Below, in pieces: positions 54,757 to 63,978 of a stretch of 64,000 nt of DNA. The notes beneath the pieces were generated by a model. It was not told the DNA's origin. It was given only the letters and a program-made list of their open reading frames with translations, and did not search any database. The translations under genes were made by a program, and so were the position numbers. The stretch's first letter is position 1; every line of letters starts with the position of its first letter. This DNA is from Gilvimarinus sp. 2_MG-2023 (GTDB lineage: Bacteria > Pseudomonadota > Gammaproteobacteria > Pseudomonadales > Cellvibrionaceae), in NCBI RefSeq assembly GCF_030547685.1, contig NZ_JAUOQM010000052.1, positions 61,222-125,221 of the forward strand, in the 5' to 3' direction.

Positions 54757-56559
54757 TTATTGCGGTGTAAAGACAAATCGGTCGGCGTTCCACTCCCAGG
54801 TGTTGGCAGTGTTGCCGGAGCTGGTTACCCGTAGGGTGTGAGTACCCGTGGGTAAGGCCACCGCGCCGCTCGCACTTACCTCAGTAAAGGTGTTCCAGCC
54901 GCCGGTTGAGGGTACGTCTAAGCTAACCAGCGCACTGCCGTTTAGCGTTAGCGTCATGGCTGAACCGCTCTCGGGGGTGGCGACAAAAGCGCTCACGTTG
55001 TAGTTGCCTGCGGCAGGTACCGACAGGCTATACTCCGCGTAGTCGCCACGTTGGTTGTAGTTGGTGGCCGTAATACCGCTTTGGGTATACGTTTGAAACC
55101 CATCGTATGGCCCGCCGGTACTGTTAAAGCTTTCGGCTTCCAGAGTGATCGCCTCGGTGGGTGTAGAGGGTGGTGTTTGGTCGTCGGTTGAACCCTCGCC
55201 GACTTTAACCATGCGGATCGCGTCACCGTTCCACTGCCACTGCGAGCTGCCTGCGCTTTGCACACGCAGAGTGTGGGTGCCGGCACCGATGTTGATGGTG
55301 TTGGCGAGGCTAAACGTTTGGTAGCTCTCCCAGCCGCCGGTTTGCGAGATAGCAATTGTACCGACAAACACATCATCAATACTGATGTCGGCACCGAGGC
55401 CTGAGCTTACGGTGGAAGCAGTGTCCAGCTCCAAGCGATACTCTCCGGCCTCAGGTACATTGATGCTGTACTCGGCCCAATCGCCTACGGTGTTGTAGTT
55501 GATGTTGCCGTTACTCGATGGGTTAAAGCCAGTAAAGCTGTCGCCGGCAACAGCGCTGCCTACTTTGCCGGTGGCAAAAAAGTTATCAAAGTCGACGCTG
55601 CTGGTAATATCGTTGCTGCCGCCATTACCACCACCGTTATCTCCACCATTGTCGCCGCCGTTATCGCCGCCACCGTTGGCGTCTGGTACCGGCTTATAAA
55701 CGCGAATCCAGTCGATGTAGAATTGGTTTTTGCTGCTGTCCGCCAAGTCGGCGTCAGTCGCGACAATACCGTTATCTGAGCGCCAGTCCTGGTCCTCGGC
55801 ATCAACGATAATTTGCATGGGCTTACTTAAGCCGTTGCCGTTGGTGAAACCGTAGGGGTCAATCATATCTACGCCAGTAACAGTGCGTACCAATTGCCCA
55901 TCGATGTAGTACTCCAGGTGCCACGGGTCGCGCCAGTAAACCCCAACACGGCTGTATTGGTCGCGCCATAAACGGCCATCGGTATACCAGGCGCCGGCGT
56001 CTTTTGGTTGGTAATCCTGAAACGGATCGCGAATAAACACGTGGTGAGCTAAGTGCATGCGTTCGGCAAACCAGGTTTGGTCGGGGCGGCTGCTGCCATA
56101 AGCCTCGACAATATCGATCTCTTCGGTGGAGTCGCTGCTAAGCATCCATACAGCGTTAGCCAACACCTGATCCATTATTTTGCTGCTGGTTTCGATATAC
56201 ACCGGGTATTGAATGCTGTCGTTAGTGTGCACGGCGCCGGTGTACACCTCGTTGGTGCCGGGTTTGCGGGTGGCTTGAATCACCAGCTCGCCATTTTCAA
56301 CCCGTGAATTGGGGTTGTGGTAGTCGGTTAGGCCCGGGCCTTGCCAGGCGTTAATAAAGCCTTCGGACCAACGATCGTAAAAAGCTGCGCTTTTCCCGTT
56401 GGCCGGGGCTGAGTAGTTAAAGTCGTCGGATACATTGCTTTGCAGTTGCCAGGTGTTGCCGCTGCCGGCGTCGGCGGGAACGGGTAAGCCGTCCCAGTCG
56501 GCTGCGAATGAAGAGCTGCACAGCACTAAGGCGAGTAAGGAGGAGGTTTTGTATCTCAT
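54757..56559 (-). CDS. GH16 beta-agarase with two C-terminal CBM6 modules
   Basis: This 600-residue secreted endo-agarase has a signal peptide (1-19, SSSFA/AD) and a GH16 domain at about 24-292 with the catalytic motif EIDIVE: E147 nucleophile, D149 and E152 acid/base. WERS-type substrate segments include AERMHLAHHVFIRDP and YYIDGQLVRTVTG. A low-complexity Gly/Asn/Asp linker (about 294-317) leads to CBM6 number 1 (about 320-455), then a Pro/Thr linker and CBM6 number 2 (about 470-600), which bind agarose chain ends. The layout matches Aga16B-type enzymes of Saccharophagus. AGAGG precedes the ATG. It lies downstream of a double operator. Confidence 0.95.
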   Translation of the reverse strand: MRYKTSSLLALVLCSSSFAADWDGLPVPADAGSGNTWQLQSNVSDDFNYSAPANGKSAAFYDRWSEGFINAWQGPGLTDYHNPNSRVENGELVIQATRKPGTNEVYTGAVHTNDSIQYPVYIETSSKIMDQVLANAVWMLSSDSTEEIDIVEAYGSSRPDQTWFAERMHLAHHVFIRDPFQDYQPKDAGAWYTDGRLWRDQYSRVGVYWRDPWHLEYYIDGQLVRTVTGVDMIDPYGFTNGNGLSKPMQIIVDAEDQDWRSDNGIVATDADLADSSKNQFYIDWIRVYKPVPDANGGGDNGGDNGGDNGGGNGGSNDITSSVDFDNFFATGKVGSAVAGDSFTGFNPSSNGNINYNTVGDWAEYSINVPEAGEYRLELDTASTVSSGLGADISIDDVFVGTIAISQTGGWESYQTFSLANTINIGAGTHTLRVQSAGSSQWQWNGDAIRMVKVGEGSTDDQTPPSTPTEAITLEAESFNSTGGPYDGFQTYTQSGITATNYNQRGDYAEYSLSVPAAGNYNVSAFVATPESGSAMTLTLNGSALVSLDVPSTGGWNTFTEVSASGAVALPTGTHTLRVTSSGNTANTWEWNADRFVFTPQ

Positions 56560-57120
56560 AGTGTGCCTCTGATTAAGTTATTGTTGTAAGTTTAAGTGAA
56601 TGATTAAGCGTTTCACCTTGTCATTGTATACGTTATATTGTATGCAATATAGGAGTAAAGTCACAAAACGCAGTACTTTTTCTTACGCTAGATTCCAGGG
56701 CGAAATTCAGGCCTGTGCTATTAACTTTCCCCTTACTTCGTTATATCAAAGCAGTGACGGCCCTTACTATTTGGCAGTAATGGGTGCCAAATCGCCACGT
56801 GGCGGCGGGGAACTACACTACCTATATTGAACCTGAGCAATAGGCCATTCGGGCATTTGTTAAAACGCTTTAAGTTTTTAATACGACAAGTATTGCAAGG
56901 GCCCCTTAATTAAAGAGTGTACGGAATATTCAATCGAACCATACGAGAAATTTTCCAATCCCAGTGCCAGACACAAGGCCATGTGTAATACTCATCACTT
57001 ACTGCATATCCGGTGGTTGCTCTTTACTAATATTGACTGTAATTAGCATTTGACCTATGGCAGGCTGAAAAAATATTTTCTTTTCTTTGTGATAACTCAA
57101 ATAAATTTAAAAAAAGATGA
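56560..57120. other. Intergenic region between GH16 and the Kelch-DUF5060 gene
   Basis: No gene is supported in these 561 bases. The left end carries the operator pair at 56623-56648. A 76-codon plus-strand frame at 56600-56830 overlaps those sites and shows no recognisable domain. The right part, upstream of the Kelch gene, is AT-rich and has no operator copy. Confidence 0.65.
56623..56648. promoter_or_regulatory. Double operator candidate, GH16 agarase
   Basis: ATTGTATGCAAT (56637-56648) has one mismatch to ATTGTNNACAAT. ATTGTATACGTT (56623-56634) has two. They are 2 bp apart and lie 64-89 bp upstream of the GH16 ATG. Confidence 0.55.
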
Positions 57121-59976
57121 ATGCTCATGAATTGTATCCGTAACTATCTGTGTTTTTCGTTCGCTATATTGGTTCTGTCGTTGCCCCTTTGTGCTCTTGC
57201 CTCCAATGGTGGCGGAACCTTAGATGGAGGATGGAAAATGCTAAGTGCTGAGGGCGCGCCTACGCCACGACATGAGGCGTCGGCAGTGGCGTTTGAGGGC
57301 AAGCTTTACTTGCTGGGCGGACGACGCATTAACCCAACAGACGTTTATGACCCGGCGACGAACAGTTGGGAGGCTAAGGCTAAACCACCCATAGAGATCC
57401 ATCATTTTCAGGCGGTGACGCTGGGGGAGAAAATTTATTTACTGGGCGCCATGTCGGGTGGTTGGCCCAATGAAAAACCTTTAACCAAGGTGATGGCTTA
57501 TGTGCCTGCTGAAGATCGGTTTGAGATGTTGCACGATATCCCGACCGAACGTCAGCGTGGCGGTGCGGGAGTGGTGGTGCATAACAATAAAATTTATATG
57601 GTGGGTGGTATCACCAACGGCCATATAAATGGTTATGTAAACTGGTTTGACGAGTACGATCCTAGCACTGGCGAATGGCGTGTATTGCCTGACGCCCCGC
57701 ACAAACGTGACCATTTTTCGGCGGCGGTTATTGGCGAAAAGCTTTATGCCTTCGGCGGGCGACAGTCGAATCATGCGGTTGGTAATGATTTTGGTCCGTC
57801 GCAGTTGTATGGTGATATTTTTAATTTCGCGACGGGTAAGTGGCAGGCTACCGATGCCAGCATGGCACTACCCACTGGGCGCTCTGGCTCGATGGTGATG
57901 ACTTGGCGCGACAGATTAATCGTGGGCGGCGGCGAAAGTGATACTCAGGTTCCAGCCCACGATGAAGTAGAGGCGTTTGATACCAAAACCAATTCTTGGA
58001 GCGCGTGGCCTTCGCTCGTGAAGGGGCGTCACGGGTCTGCCTTTGTGATTATCGGTGACTACGCTTATTTGGCATCAGGTTGTGGCAAGCGAGGTGGTGA
58101 GCCAGAATTAAGCAGTATTGAACGTTTTAAACTACCGTCATCAGATGCTGCGGCGATAAGTATTGGTGTTGATATTGAGCCCGCATCAGACTCTAAGTTA
58201 GAGAAAAATCACAAGGTGCAGCCCATGCAGCATCACAGTATGACGTTGAGCTTTGAGGGCCCCGCCACGGAAGAGAACGCCGATGTAAACCCGTTTACCG
58301 ATTATCGACTTTTGGTTGAGTTTCGCTCCGGCGATAAACGCTTTTTAGTGCGAGGCTTTTATGCAGCCGATGGAGATGCAGCAAATACTGGCGCGAGTGC
58401 AGGTAATGTGTGGCAAGTGCGCTTTAGCCCAGAGGTTGCTGGTACGTGGGAGTACCATGCGAGTCTCAAGCATGGCGATAATATTGCGCTTGAGCGTGAT
58501 CCGACATTGGGTAAAAGCATTGCAATTAGTTCGGCAAACGGTAGTTTTGAAGTGCTTGAATCAAACAAAAAGTCACCAGACTTTCGCGCGCCCGATGCCG
58601 GCTTACTGCAGACTCAGGATGGCTACTTTACCTTTAAACAATCGGGAAACCATTGGCTTAAAGGTGGCACCAACAGCCCTGAAAATCTTCTGGCCTATGT
58701 CGACTTTGATAATACCCGTCGATTAAATAATGAGGCTCGCAGTGGTGAAGCGGCGCCTGACAAAGCCATTCACCGCTATGCTCCTCACAAGAAAGACTGG
58801 CTTCCGGGTGATCCGAAGTGGGGCGACGGTAAGGGCAAAGCAATTGTCGGGGCGATGAACTATTTAGCCTCGGAGGGCGTAAATGCGGCTTACTTCTTAA
58901 CGTTAAACCTGACGGGTGATGGAAAAGATGTTTGGCCTTACACTCAGCCCGACGAATTTACACGCTTTGATGTGAGTAAATTAGAGCAATGGAATATCCT
59001 TTTTGAGCATATGCAAGCTAAAGGTATTTTGCTGCACATAGTGACGCAAGAAACCGAAAACGAATTGTTGTTGGATAATGGCGATACCGGTCCGCTGCGG
59101 TCTTTATATTACAGTGAGTTAATCGCTCGTTTCGCACATAATCCAGGGGTAGTGTGGAACTTAGGCGAAGAAAACGGGCCTGTTCACTGGAGCCCTGAAG
59201 GGCAAAACGATGCCCAACGGCGTGCTATGGCCGCTTATTTTAGTGCGAATGACCCCTACCACCATCCAGTGTTTTTACACACCCACTCGCTTGCGGTTGA
59301 GAAAGACGAGATTGTTGGGCCGCTGTTAGGGTTTCAGCCGCTGCGCGGGTTGTCGCTTCAAGTTTCTAACCGTGCGACAGTAAACAGTGAGACGCGTAAG
59401 TGGCGCGAGTTATCTGACAGTACCGGTGCGCCTTGGGTTATTACCATGGATGAAATTGGCGAGTGGCACACAGGCGCTATGCCCGACTCTCACGCGGGTA
59501 CGCACACCAGCTTGCGACGTCACGCACTGTGGGGACATTTGTTGGGTGGCGGTGCAGGTGTCGAATGGTATTTTGGCGCGCGCTTTCCTTCCAATGATTT
59601 GTCGGTAGAGGATTTTCGCACACGCCACAATTTATGGGAACAAACACGCCACGCGCTGGATTTTTTTACTGCTTATTTACCTTATTGGGATATGACCCCT
59701 TGTGCCAGCGGTGTTATTGATCGCGCCGACAGCTATTGTTTTGCTAAAGAGGGCGAGCTTTACACGCTTTACTTGCCTGAAGGTCGTACTGGGGTGATGA
59801 AGTTGCCAGAGCAGCACCGCTATGCGCTATTGTGGTTTGATCCACAGCGCGGCGGAGGGCTAAAGCCCGGATCGGTGGAATCTGTGCAGGGTTCTGATTG
59901 GGTCGAAATAGGCCTGCCACCGACGAACGATGGCCGGGATTGGGTTTTACTTGTTAAGCGGGAAAAAGATGCTTAG
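57121..59976 (+). CDS. Secreted Kelch propeller plus DUF5060/TIM-barrel putative glycoside hydrolase
   Basis: This 951-residue protein has a signal peptide (ending LCALAS) and an N-terminal Kelch beta-propeller (about 35-335) with repeats such as AVAFEGKLYLLGGR, VVVHNNKIYMVGG and AVIGEKLYAFGGR. A DUF5060-like sandwich (about 370-460) and a TIM barrel (about 505-860) follow, then a C-terminal collagen-binding-like sandwich. E683 or E684 in WNLGEENG and E778 in ITMDEIGEW are placed as an acid/base and nucleophile pair would be. DUF5060 proteins occur with agar and carrageenan enzymes, but the reaction is unassigned. The fused Kelch domain is unusual. The ATG at 57127 is an alternative start. 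Confidence 0.8.
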   Translation: MLMNCIRNYLCFSFAILVLSLPLCALASNGGGTLDGGWKMLSAEGAPTPRHEASAVAFEGKLYLLGGRRINPTDVYDPATNSWEAKAKPPIEIHHFQAVTLGEKIYLLGAMSGGWPNEKPLTKVMAYVPAEDRFEMLHDIPTERQRGGAGVVVHNNKIYMVGGITNGHINGYVNWFDEYDPSTGEWRVLPDAPHKRDHFSAAVIGEKLYAFGGRQSNHAVGNDFGPSQLYGDIFNFATGKWQATDASMALPTGRSGSMVMTWRDRLIVGGGESDTQVPAHDEVEAFDTKTNSWSAWPSLVKGRHGSAFVIIGDYAYLASGCGKRGGEPELSSIERFKLPSSDAAAISIGVDIEPASDSKLEKNHKVQPMQHHSMTLSFEGPATEENADVNPFTDYRLLVEFRSGDKRFLVRGFYAADGDAANTGASAGNVWQVRFSPEVAGTWEYHASLKHGDNIALERDPTLGKSIAISSANGSFEVLESNKKSPDFRAPDAGLLQTQDGYFTFKQSGNHWLKGGTNSPENLLAYVDFDNTRRLNNEARSGEAAPDKAIHRYAPHKKDWLPGDPKWGDGKGKAIVGAMNYLASEGVNAAYFLTLNLTGDGKDVWPYTQPDEFTRFDVSKLEQWNILFEHMQAKGILLHIVTQETENELLLDNGDTGPLRSLYYSELIARFAHNPGVVWNLGEENGPVHWSPEGQNDAQRRAMAAYFSANDPYHHPVFLHTHSLAVEKDEIVGPLLGFQPLRGLSLQVSNRATVNSETRKWRELSDSTGAPWVITMDEIGEWHTGAMPDSHAGTHTSLRRHALWGHLLGGGAGVEWYFGARFPSNDLSVEDFRTRHNLWEQTRHALDFFTAYLPYWDMTPCASGVIDRADSYCFAKEGELYTLYLPEGRTGVMKLPEQHRYALLWFDPQRGGGLKPGSVESVQGSDWVEIGLPPTNDGRDWVLLVKREKDA

Positions 59977-60185
59977 TAGAGTTGATGAGCCCTTAGGTTT
60001 TTGTTTCATAAGGTAGGCGATGGCGTTAATTAATATTCAGTGAACCTCTGTTGATAGGTGCCTGCCGATTGACCAGTAGTAGGTTCGTCCAAGTCGCTCG
60101 GGTCTTGATAGTTTATCTCTATCTGGACGCTATGCTCCAGTTGTAGGGCGGCCGCAAAGTTATGTATTAGTGATTATAATTGACG

Positions 60186-60232
60186 TGTAATCCCCCCAAT
60201 AATCCAAGGCTTTTATAAGCGGGGGGATTACA
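60186..60232. other. Perfect 12-bp inverted repeat with long loop
   Basis: TGTAATCCCCCC and its exact complement flank a 23-nt loop, 24 bases before a small membrane-protein gene and about 210 bases after the Kelch-DUF5060 gene. There is no T-run. It could be a terminator-like hairpin, a leader structure or a recombination site at the end of the agar region. Confidence 0.55.
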
Positions 60233-60255
60233 AATTTACATGGAATGGTATTCAT

Positions 60256-60501
60256 ATGAAGCATGGTAAAAATATAGGCATTACCTGTGGAGCATTAGGT
60301 TTAACCTCTGGTGTATTTTTTGGTTTATTGCCAATCATACAAAGCTACAATTTTGGTGTTATATCAAGTCAACAGGCCGGCATATATTCTGCAACCATTG
60401 CAACAATTCTAGGCTTATCTGTTGCTACCATATCCGCTATTTACCATTATCTTTCGTTCCGTCTAAGCTCACCCTGGGCGACGGAGCCCTCGAATATGTA
60501 G
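60256..60501 (+). CDS. Small two-helix membrane protein, unknown
   Basis: This 81-residue protein has two hydrophobic segments (about 8-28 and 42-66) joined by a short polar loop and a polar C-terminal tail. No family is recognised. GGAATGG upstream of the ATG is a weak ribosome site. It stands alone between the agar genes and FabF. Confidence 0.45.
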   Translation: MKHGKNIGITCGALGLTSGVFFGLLPIIQSYNFGVISSQQAGIYSATIATILGLSVATISAIYHYLSFRLSSPWATEPSNM

Positions 60502-60558
60502 AATTTTTCTTTTGACAGAAAGGTTTGATGGGCAGTATTTGGTTGCAGAGCTCTGGCT

Positions 60559-61800
60559 CTATATTTTACTAATAATCAGAGCAGCATTTACTCCGCCGAA
60601 ACCGAAGCCGTTACACAGCGCGTGTTGAGTAGTGTGTTCGCGTGCCGAGCCCGAGACGATATCTAAATCTTGCAGCTCTTCGTCAATATTCTCTAAATTC
60701 AGTGTCGGGGGGAGACGATCATGCATAACAGCCAAAGCGGAGAAAATGCTCTCCACGCCTCCGGCGGCACCTAACAGATGACCAGTGGACGACTTGGTCG
60801 CGGAAATGGGGATCTTGGCTAAACTGTCGCCGAAAGCGTTACGTAGTGCGGCGATCTCGGCTCGGTCACCGACCGGCGTCGAGGTGGCATGGGCGTTGAT
60901 GTGGTCTATCGCCTCAGGAGAGAGGTTCGCCATTTTTAGCGCCGTGCGAACGGCTGCTGCGGCTCCAGCTCCGTCTTCCGGACCGGCAGTGATGTGGTGG
61001 GCATCGGCGCTGGTGCCATAGCCGCTAAGAGTGGCCAAAGGCGTGGCTCCACGAGCCTCGGCGTGGGCTAGCGTTTCGATTACCAGCAGTCCCCCGCCTT
61101 CTCCCATGACGAAGCCGTTGCGTGACTGGTCGAAGGGGCGCGATGCTTTAGCGGGGTGGTCCTGCTCAGTAGAGAGGGCCTTCATAGCGTGGAAACTGGC
61201 CAGCGACAATGGATCGATACAAGCCTCGGCTTCACCGCTGCGGATCAGGCGCATACCGTCACCGATGGCCTGTATGCCAGCTGCACACGCGGTTACAGGA
61301 CACCCCAGCGGTCCTCGGAGGCCATGTCGAATTGATACATTTCCCGCCGCCAGATTGGCCAGAAAGGCCGGTACGGTAAATGGGGAAAGTCGTCGATGGC
61401 CACGGGTCATCAAGGTGTTCTGAGCCTGTGTGATGGTGGGGAAGCCACCGATGCCCGAGCCCACGATGGTGGCGGTGGCCAGTCGGTCCGAGTCGCTTGA
61501 CGGGAACCAATTGGCCTGAGTGAGCGCCTCTTCGGCGGCGGCCATGGCGTAAAGACTAAACAGCTCCATTTTACGCCGCTCCTTGGTGTCGATCACCTGG
61601 CTCGGGTCGAAGCCGTTTTCGGGGTCGTTGGCGATGTCGGGGACCGAGCCTGCGACTTTGATCGGTAGGTTGCTGGTATCGAAGCGCGTAATTGGCGAGA
61701 GACCAGAGTGGCCGACAAGTAGACGCTCCCAGCTCGCTTTGACGCTGTTACCGAGGGGGCTGATCATACCCATACCGGTGATAACGAGTGGTGATTGCAT
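60559..61800 (-). CDS. Beta-ketoacyl-ACP synthase II (FabF-like)
   Basis: This 413-residue condensing enzyme elongates acyl-ACP with malonyl-ACP. C172 in VTACAAGIQAIGDG and the two histidines in HINAHATSTPVGD and KSSTGHLLGAAGG form the Cys-His-His triad. VVITGMGMISPLGN-type opening (LVITGMGMISPLGN) and length are normal. No acyl carrier protein or other fab gene is adjacent, so this is probably an accessory copy. It is divergent from a TetR regulator across 92 bp. Confidence 0.94.
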   Translation of the reverse strand: MQSPLVITGMGMISPLGNSVKASWERLLVGHSGLSPITRFDTSNLPIKVAGSVPDIANDPENGFDPSQVIDTKERRKMELFSLYAMAAAEEALTQANWFPSSDSDRLATATIVGSGIGGFPTITQAQNTLMTRGHRRLSPFTVPAFLANLAAGNVSIRHGLRGPLGCPVTACAAGIQAIGDGMRLIRSGEAEACIDPLSLASFHAMKALSTEQDHPAKASRPFDQSRNGFVMGEGGGLLVIETLAHAEARGATPLATLSGYGTSADAHHITAGPEDGAGAAAAVRTALKMANLSPEAIDHINAHATSTPVGDRAEIAALRNAFGDSLAKIPISATKSSTGHLLGAAGGVESIFSALAVMHDRLPPTLNLENIDEELQDLDIVSGSAREHTTQHALCNGFGFGGVNAALIISKI

Positions 61801-61892
61801 GGCGGGTGTTCCTGATTAATGAGTGTCCTGCTACACTAGCACCGGCCTTGATATGATCAAGATAATATTTAGCTTGAGAAGATGAGTACACC

Positions 61893-62555
61893 GTGCCCTA
61901 CTCAACGAACCGTAAGGAAAAATCGCGGGAGCGGATCCTCCGGTCGGCTATTGAGCTGTTCAGCCGCCATGGTTTCGAGAAGGTTTCCCTCGGCCAGATC
62001 ATGAAATTGGCGAAGATGACCCATGGTGCTTTCTATGCTCATTTCGCTTCGAAGGAAGCGCTTTATCGCGCCTCGGTACGAGAGACCTTGGAGAATAGTC
62101 GTGCAGCTAGGTTGGTCAAGGGGCCGCTGTCAGTGAAGCATCTGACAGCGTTGGTCGCCAACTGTTGGAATCTTCAGGAACTGGAACGGCGGCACAAGCC
62201 TGGGCCAGAATCGGTGTTATTCAATGAGATTGGTAACGATAGCGTTGAGATTCGCACATTGTTCGAAGCCTCATACTGGCGTACTAAGAAGATGCTGGAA
62301 ACACGTTTGATCGCCCTAAGCCGCCTCAAGAAGCTCCCCTTTGAATCCGACCGTGATATTGTCGCCAATAAGTCTCGCTCTATACTCGCTTTATTGGTAG
62401 GCGCCGTAGCCATAGCCAAGAGCTTGCCCGGAGGCCAGGAGCGCCAGAACATCCTCGACGCCGCCCAGCGCAACATCCTACAAATACTTGGCGTCAAGGA
62501 AAGTGAGTGGGAAGGGGGCTTTGGTAATGCAGAGGCAGGGGCCTTTTCCAACTGA
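61893..62555 (+). CDS. TetR/AcrR-family transcriptional regulator
   Basis: This 220-residue regulator starts at a GTG. The N-terminal helix-turn-helix (about 10-58: RERILRSAIELFSRHGFEKVSLGQIMKLAKMTHGAFYAHFASKEALY pattern) is followed by an all-helical ligand domain. It is divergent from the FabF-like gene and likely represses it in response to a fatty acyl or similar ligand, as is common for such pairs. No clear palindrome was identified in the 92-bp gap. Confidence 0.93.
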   Translation: MPYSTNRKEKSRERILRSAIELFSRHGFEKVSLGQIMKLAKMTHGAFYAHFASKEALYRASVRETLENSRAARLVKGPLSVKHLTALVANCWNLQELERRHKPGPESVLFNEIGNDSVEIRTLFEASYWRTKKMLETRLIALSRLKKLPFESDRDIVANKSRSILALLVGAVAIAKSLPGGQERQNILDAAQRNILQILGVKESEWEGGFGNAEAGAFSN

Positions 62556-62805
62556 GGTAATGTTTATTACTGAACTTGAAGGGCATTGCGTGGCTTCTGA
62601 TCAGCACTCATCGAGTGTGAGAATATACTGCCCCAAGACTGCTCGATAATTGGCTCTCTACTTACAATTTAATCAGAATGATACCAACATTAATTCGGTT
62701 AAATTTTGAGTAATTACATGTGTCCTATAATTGTACTTATTTGACATATATAGATAAAAATGCCACCATGCGGTCAATAATTAACCACATATGAGAAGCC
62801 GTTGA

Positions 62806-63978
62806 ATGAGCGAATTCCCCTCCGGTGGTCGCGACAAAAACGCCGCTCGGGTTGCCGCGGGTAAAAAGAACGTGAAGCAGCGTTCCGACCACCGGGTGAA
62901 TGGCACGCTGGACGCTCAAGCCATTATTCCGCGTAAAACCCCGCATCAATTAAAAATTGCTGGCTACCGCGACCGTTTGCTTAAAAGCTTGCAGCAAGTC
63001 CTGCCGTGGGAGTTATTTGAACGCTTCGATCGCCGTTCAATGGACATGCTGGACACCGTGCCCGACAACACCGAAATTGCCCGCTACAGCGATCTGTGTC
63101 AGTACGTGGAGTACTGCGTGCGCATGGATTACCCGCCGCTACCCTTTGAGGATTATGTGGTGGATGCGTATCTGTCTTACATGATGGCCGAAGGCCGCAA
63201 ACGCTCGGCCATCGACCGACGGGTATCCAGTTTGGTGGCTTGGGCCAACGCCCTAGAATTGGACGACCCGCGCGCCTCCTTTAAGGTGAAGAACCGGCTG
63301 GGCCGGATTCGCAAGATGGTGAAGAATAAACGGCGCCAAGCCGAGGGACTGCGGGTGGCTCACCTGGAGCAGGCGCTCTCGTTGTTCGACCCGGCTATCG
63401 CCCGAGATTGCCAAGACATCGCCCTACTCTTTGTGGGTTTTGAGACGCTTTGCCGACAGTCCGAATTAGTCCGCTTCGATTGGGAAGACTTGCGCCTCGA
63501 CTCGGATGGCTCCAGCTTGCTGGAACTGGATTGGCATAAAACCGACCAAGACGGCGACGGCACGTATCTGTACCTCTCTCGTAACACCACCGATTTGCTT
63601 CTGGGTTGGCAGCGACGCAGCGGCCAAAGCTCGGGGGCAATTTTTCGCGGGATTTACTCCAGCGGCAAAATGGGCGATCGACTGTCAGAGCGCGGTGTGT
63701 CGCGTTGTTTTAAGCGCACGGCCGGTCGGCTAGGGTTAGAGCCGTCGGTGTTTTCCGGACACTCCAACCGAGTGGGTGCGGCGCAAGAGATGGTTGAGGG
63801 CAATGTGGATTCCGCGAAGATCATGTTATCCGGGCGCTGGAAATCCATGGCGATGCTCACTCAATACGCCAAGCGTATACAGGCGAAACGCGGGGGCATG
63901 GCGGAATTAACGCAGAAACTCGAATGGGACAAGCCGAGAAAAGCTATCCCGGGTTTGTCAAAGGAAAAGAACGCCTGA
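62806..63978 (+). CDS. Tyrosine recombinase/integrase
   Basis: This 390-residue site-specific recombinase has a SAM-like N-terminal core-binding domain (about 95-180) and a catalytic domain with the Arg of LCRQSELVRFDWEDL, Lys of DWHKTD, the H-x-x-R of SGHSNRVGAAQ, the Trp of SGRWKSM and the nucleophile Tyr of MLTQYAKRIQ, so it appears intact. The N-terminal 40 residues are basic and probably disordered. No attachment-site repeat was found. Its stop codon overlaps an ATG of a possible next gene that leaves the window. Confidence 0.9.
   Translation: MSEFPSGGRDKNAARVAAGKKNVKQRSDHRVNGTLDAQAIIPRKTPHQLKIAGYRDRLLKSLQQVLPWELFERFDRRSMDMLDTVPDNTEIARYSDLCQYVEYCVRMDYPPLPFEDYVVDAYLSYMMAEGRKRSAIDRRVSSLVAWANALELDDPRASFKVKNRLGRIRKMVKNKRRQAEGLRVAHLEQALSLFDPAIARDCQDIALLFVGFETLCRQSELVRFDWEDLRLDSDGSSLLELDWHKTDQDGDGTYLYLSRNTTDLLLGWQRRSGQSSGAIFRGIYSSGKMGDRLSERGVSRCFKRTAGRLGLEPSVFSGHSNRVGAAQEMVEGNVDSAKIMLSGRWKSMAMLTQYAKRIQAKRGGMAELTQKLEWDKPRKAIPGLSKEKNA

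Noticed and set aside
55618..55680. Short tandem repeats in the GH16 gene as a CRISPR or regulatory repeat
   Set aside because: They encode the Gly/Asn/Asp linker between GH16 and CBM6 and stay in frame.
56600..56830. 76-codon plus-strand frame between GH16 and the Kelch gene
   Set aside because: It overlaps the operator pair and shows no family features.
62806..63978. Prophage at the right end
   Set aside because: Only a recombinase is seen; no phage structural, lysis or replication genes are present.
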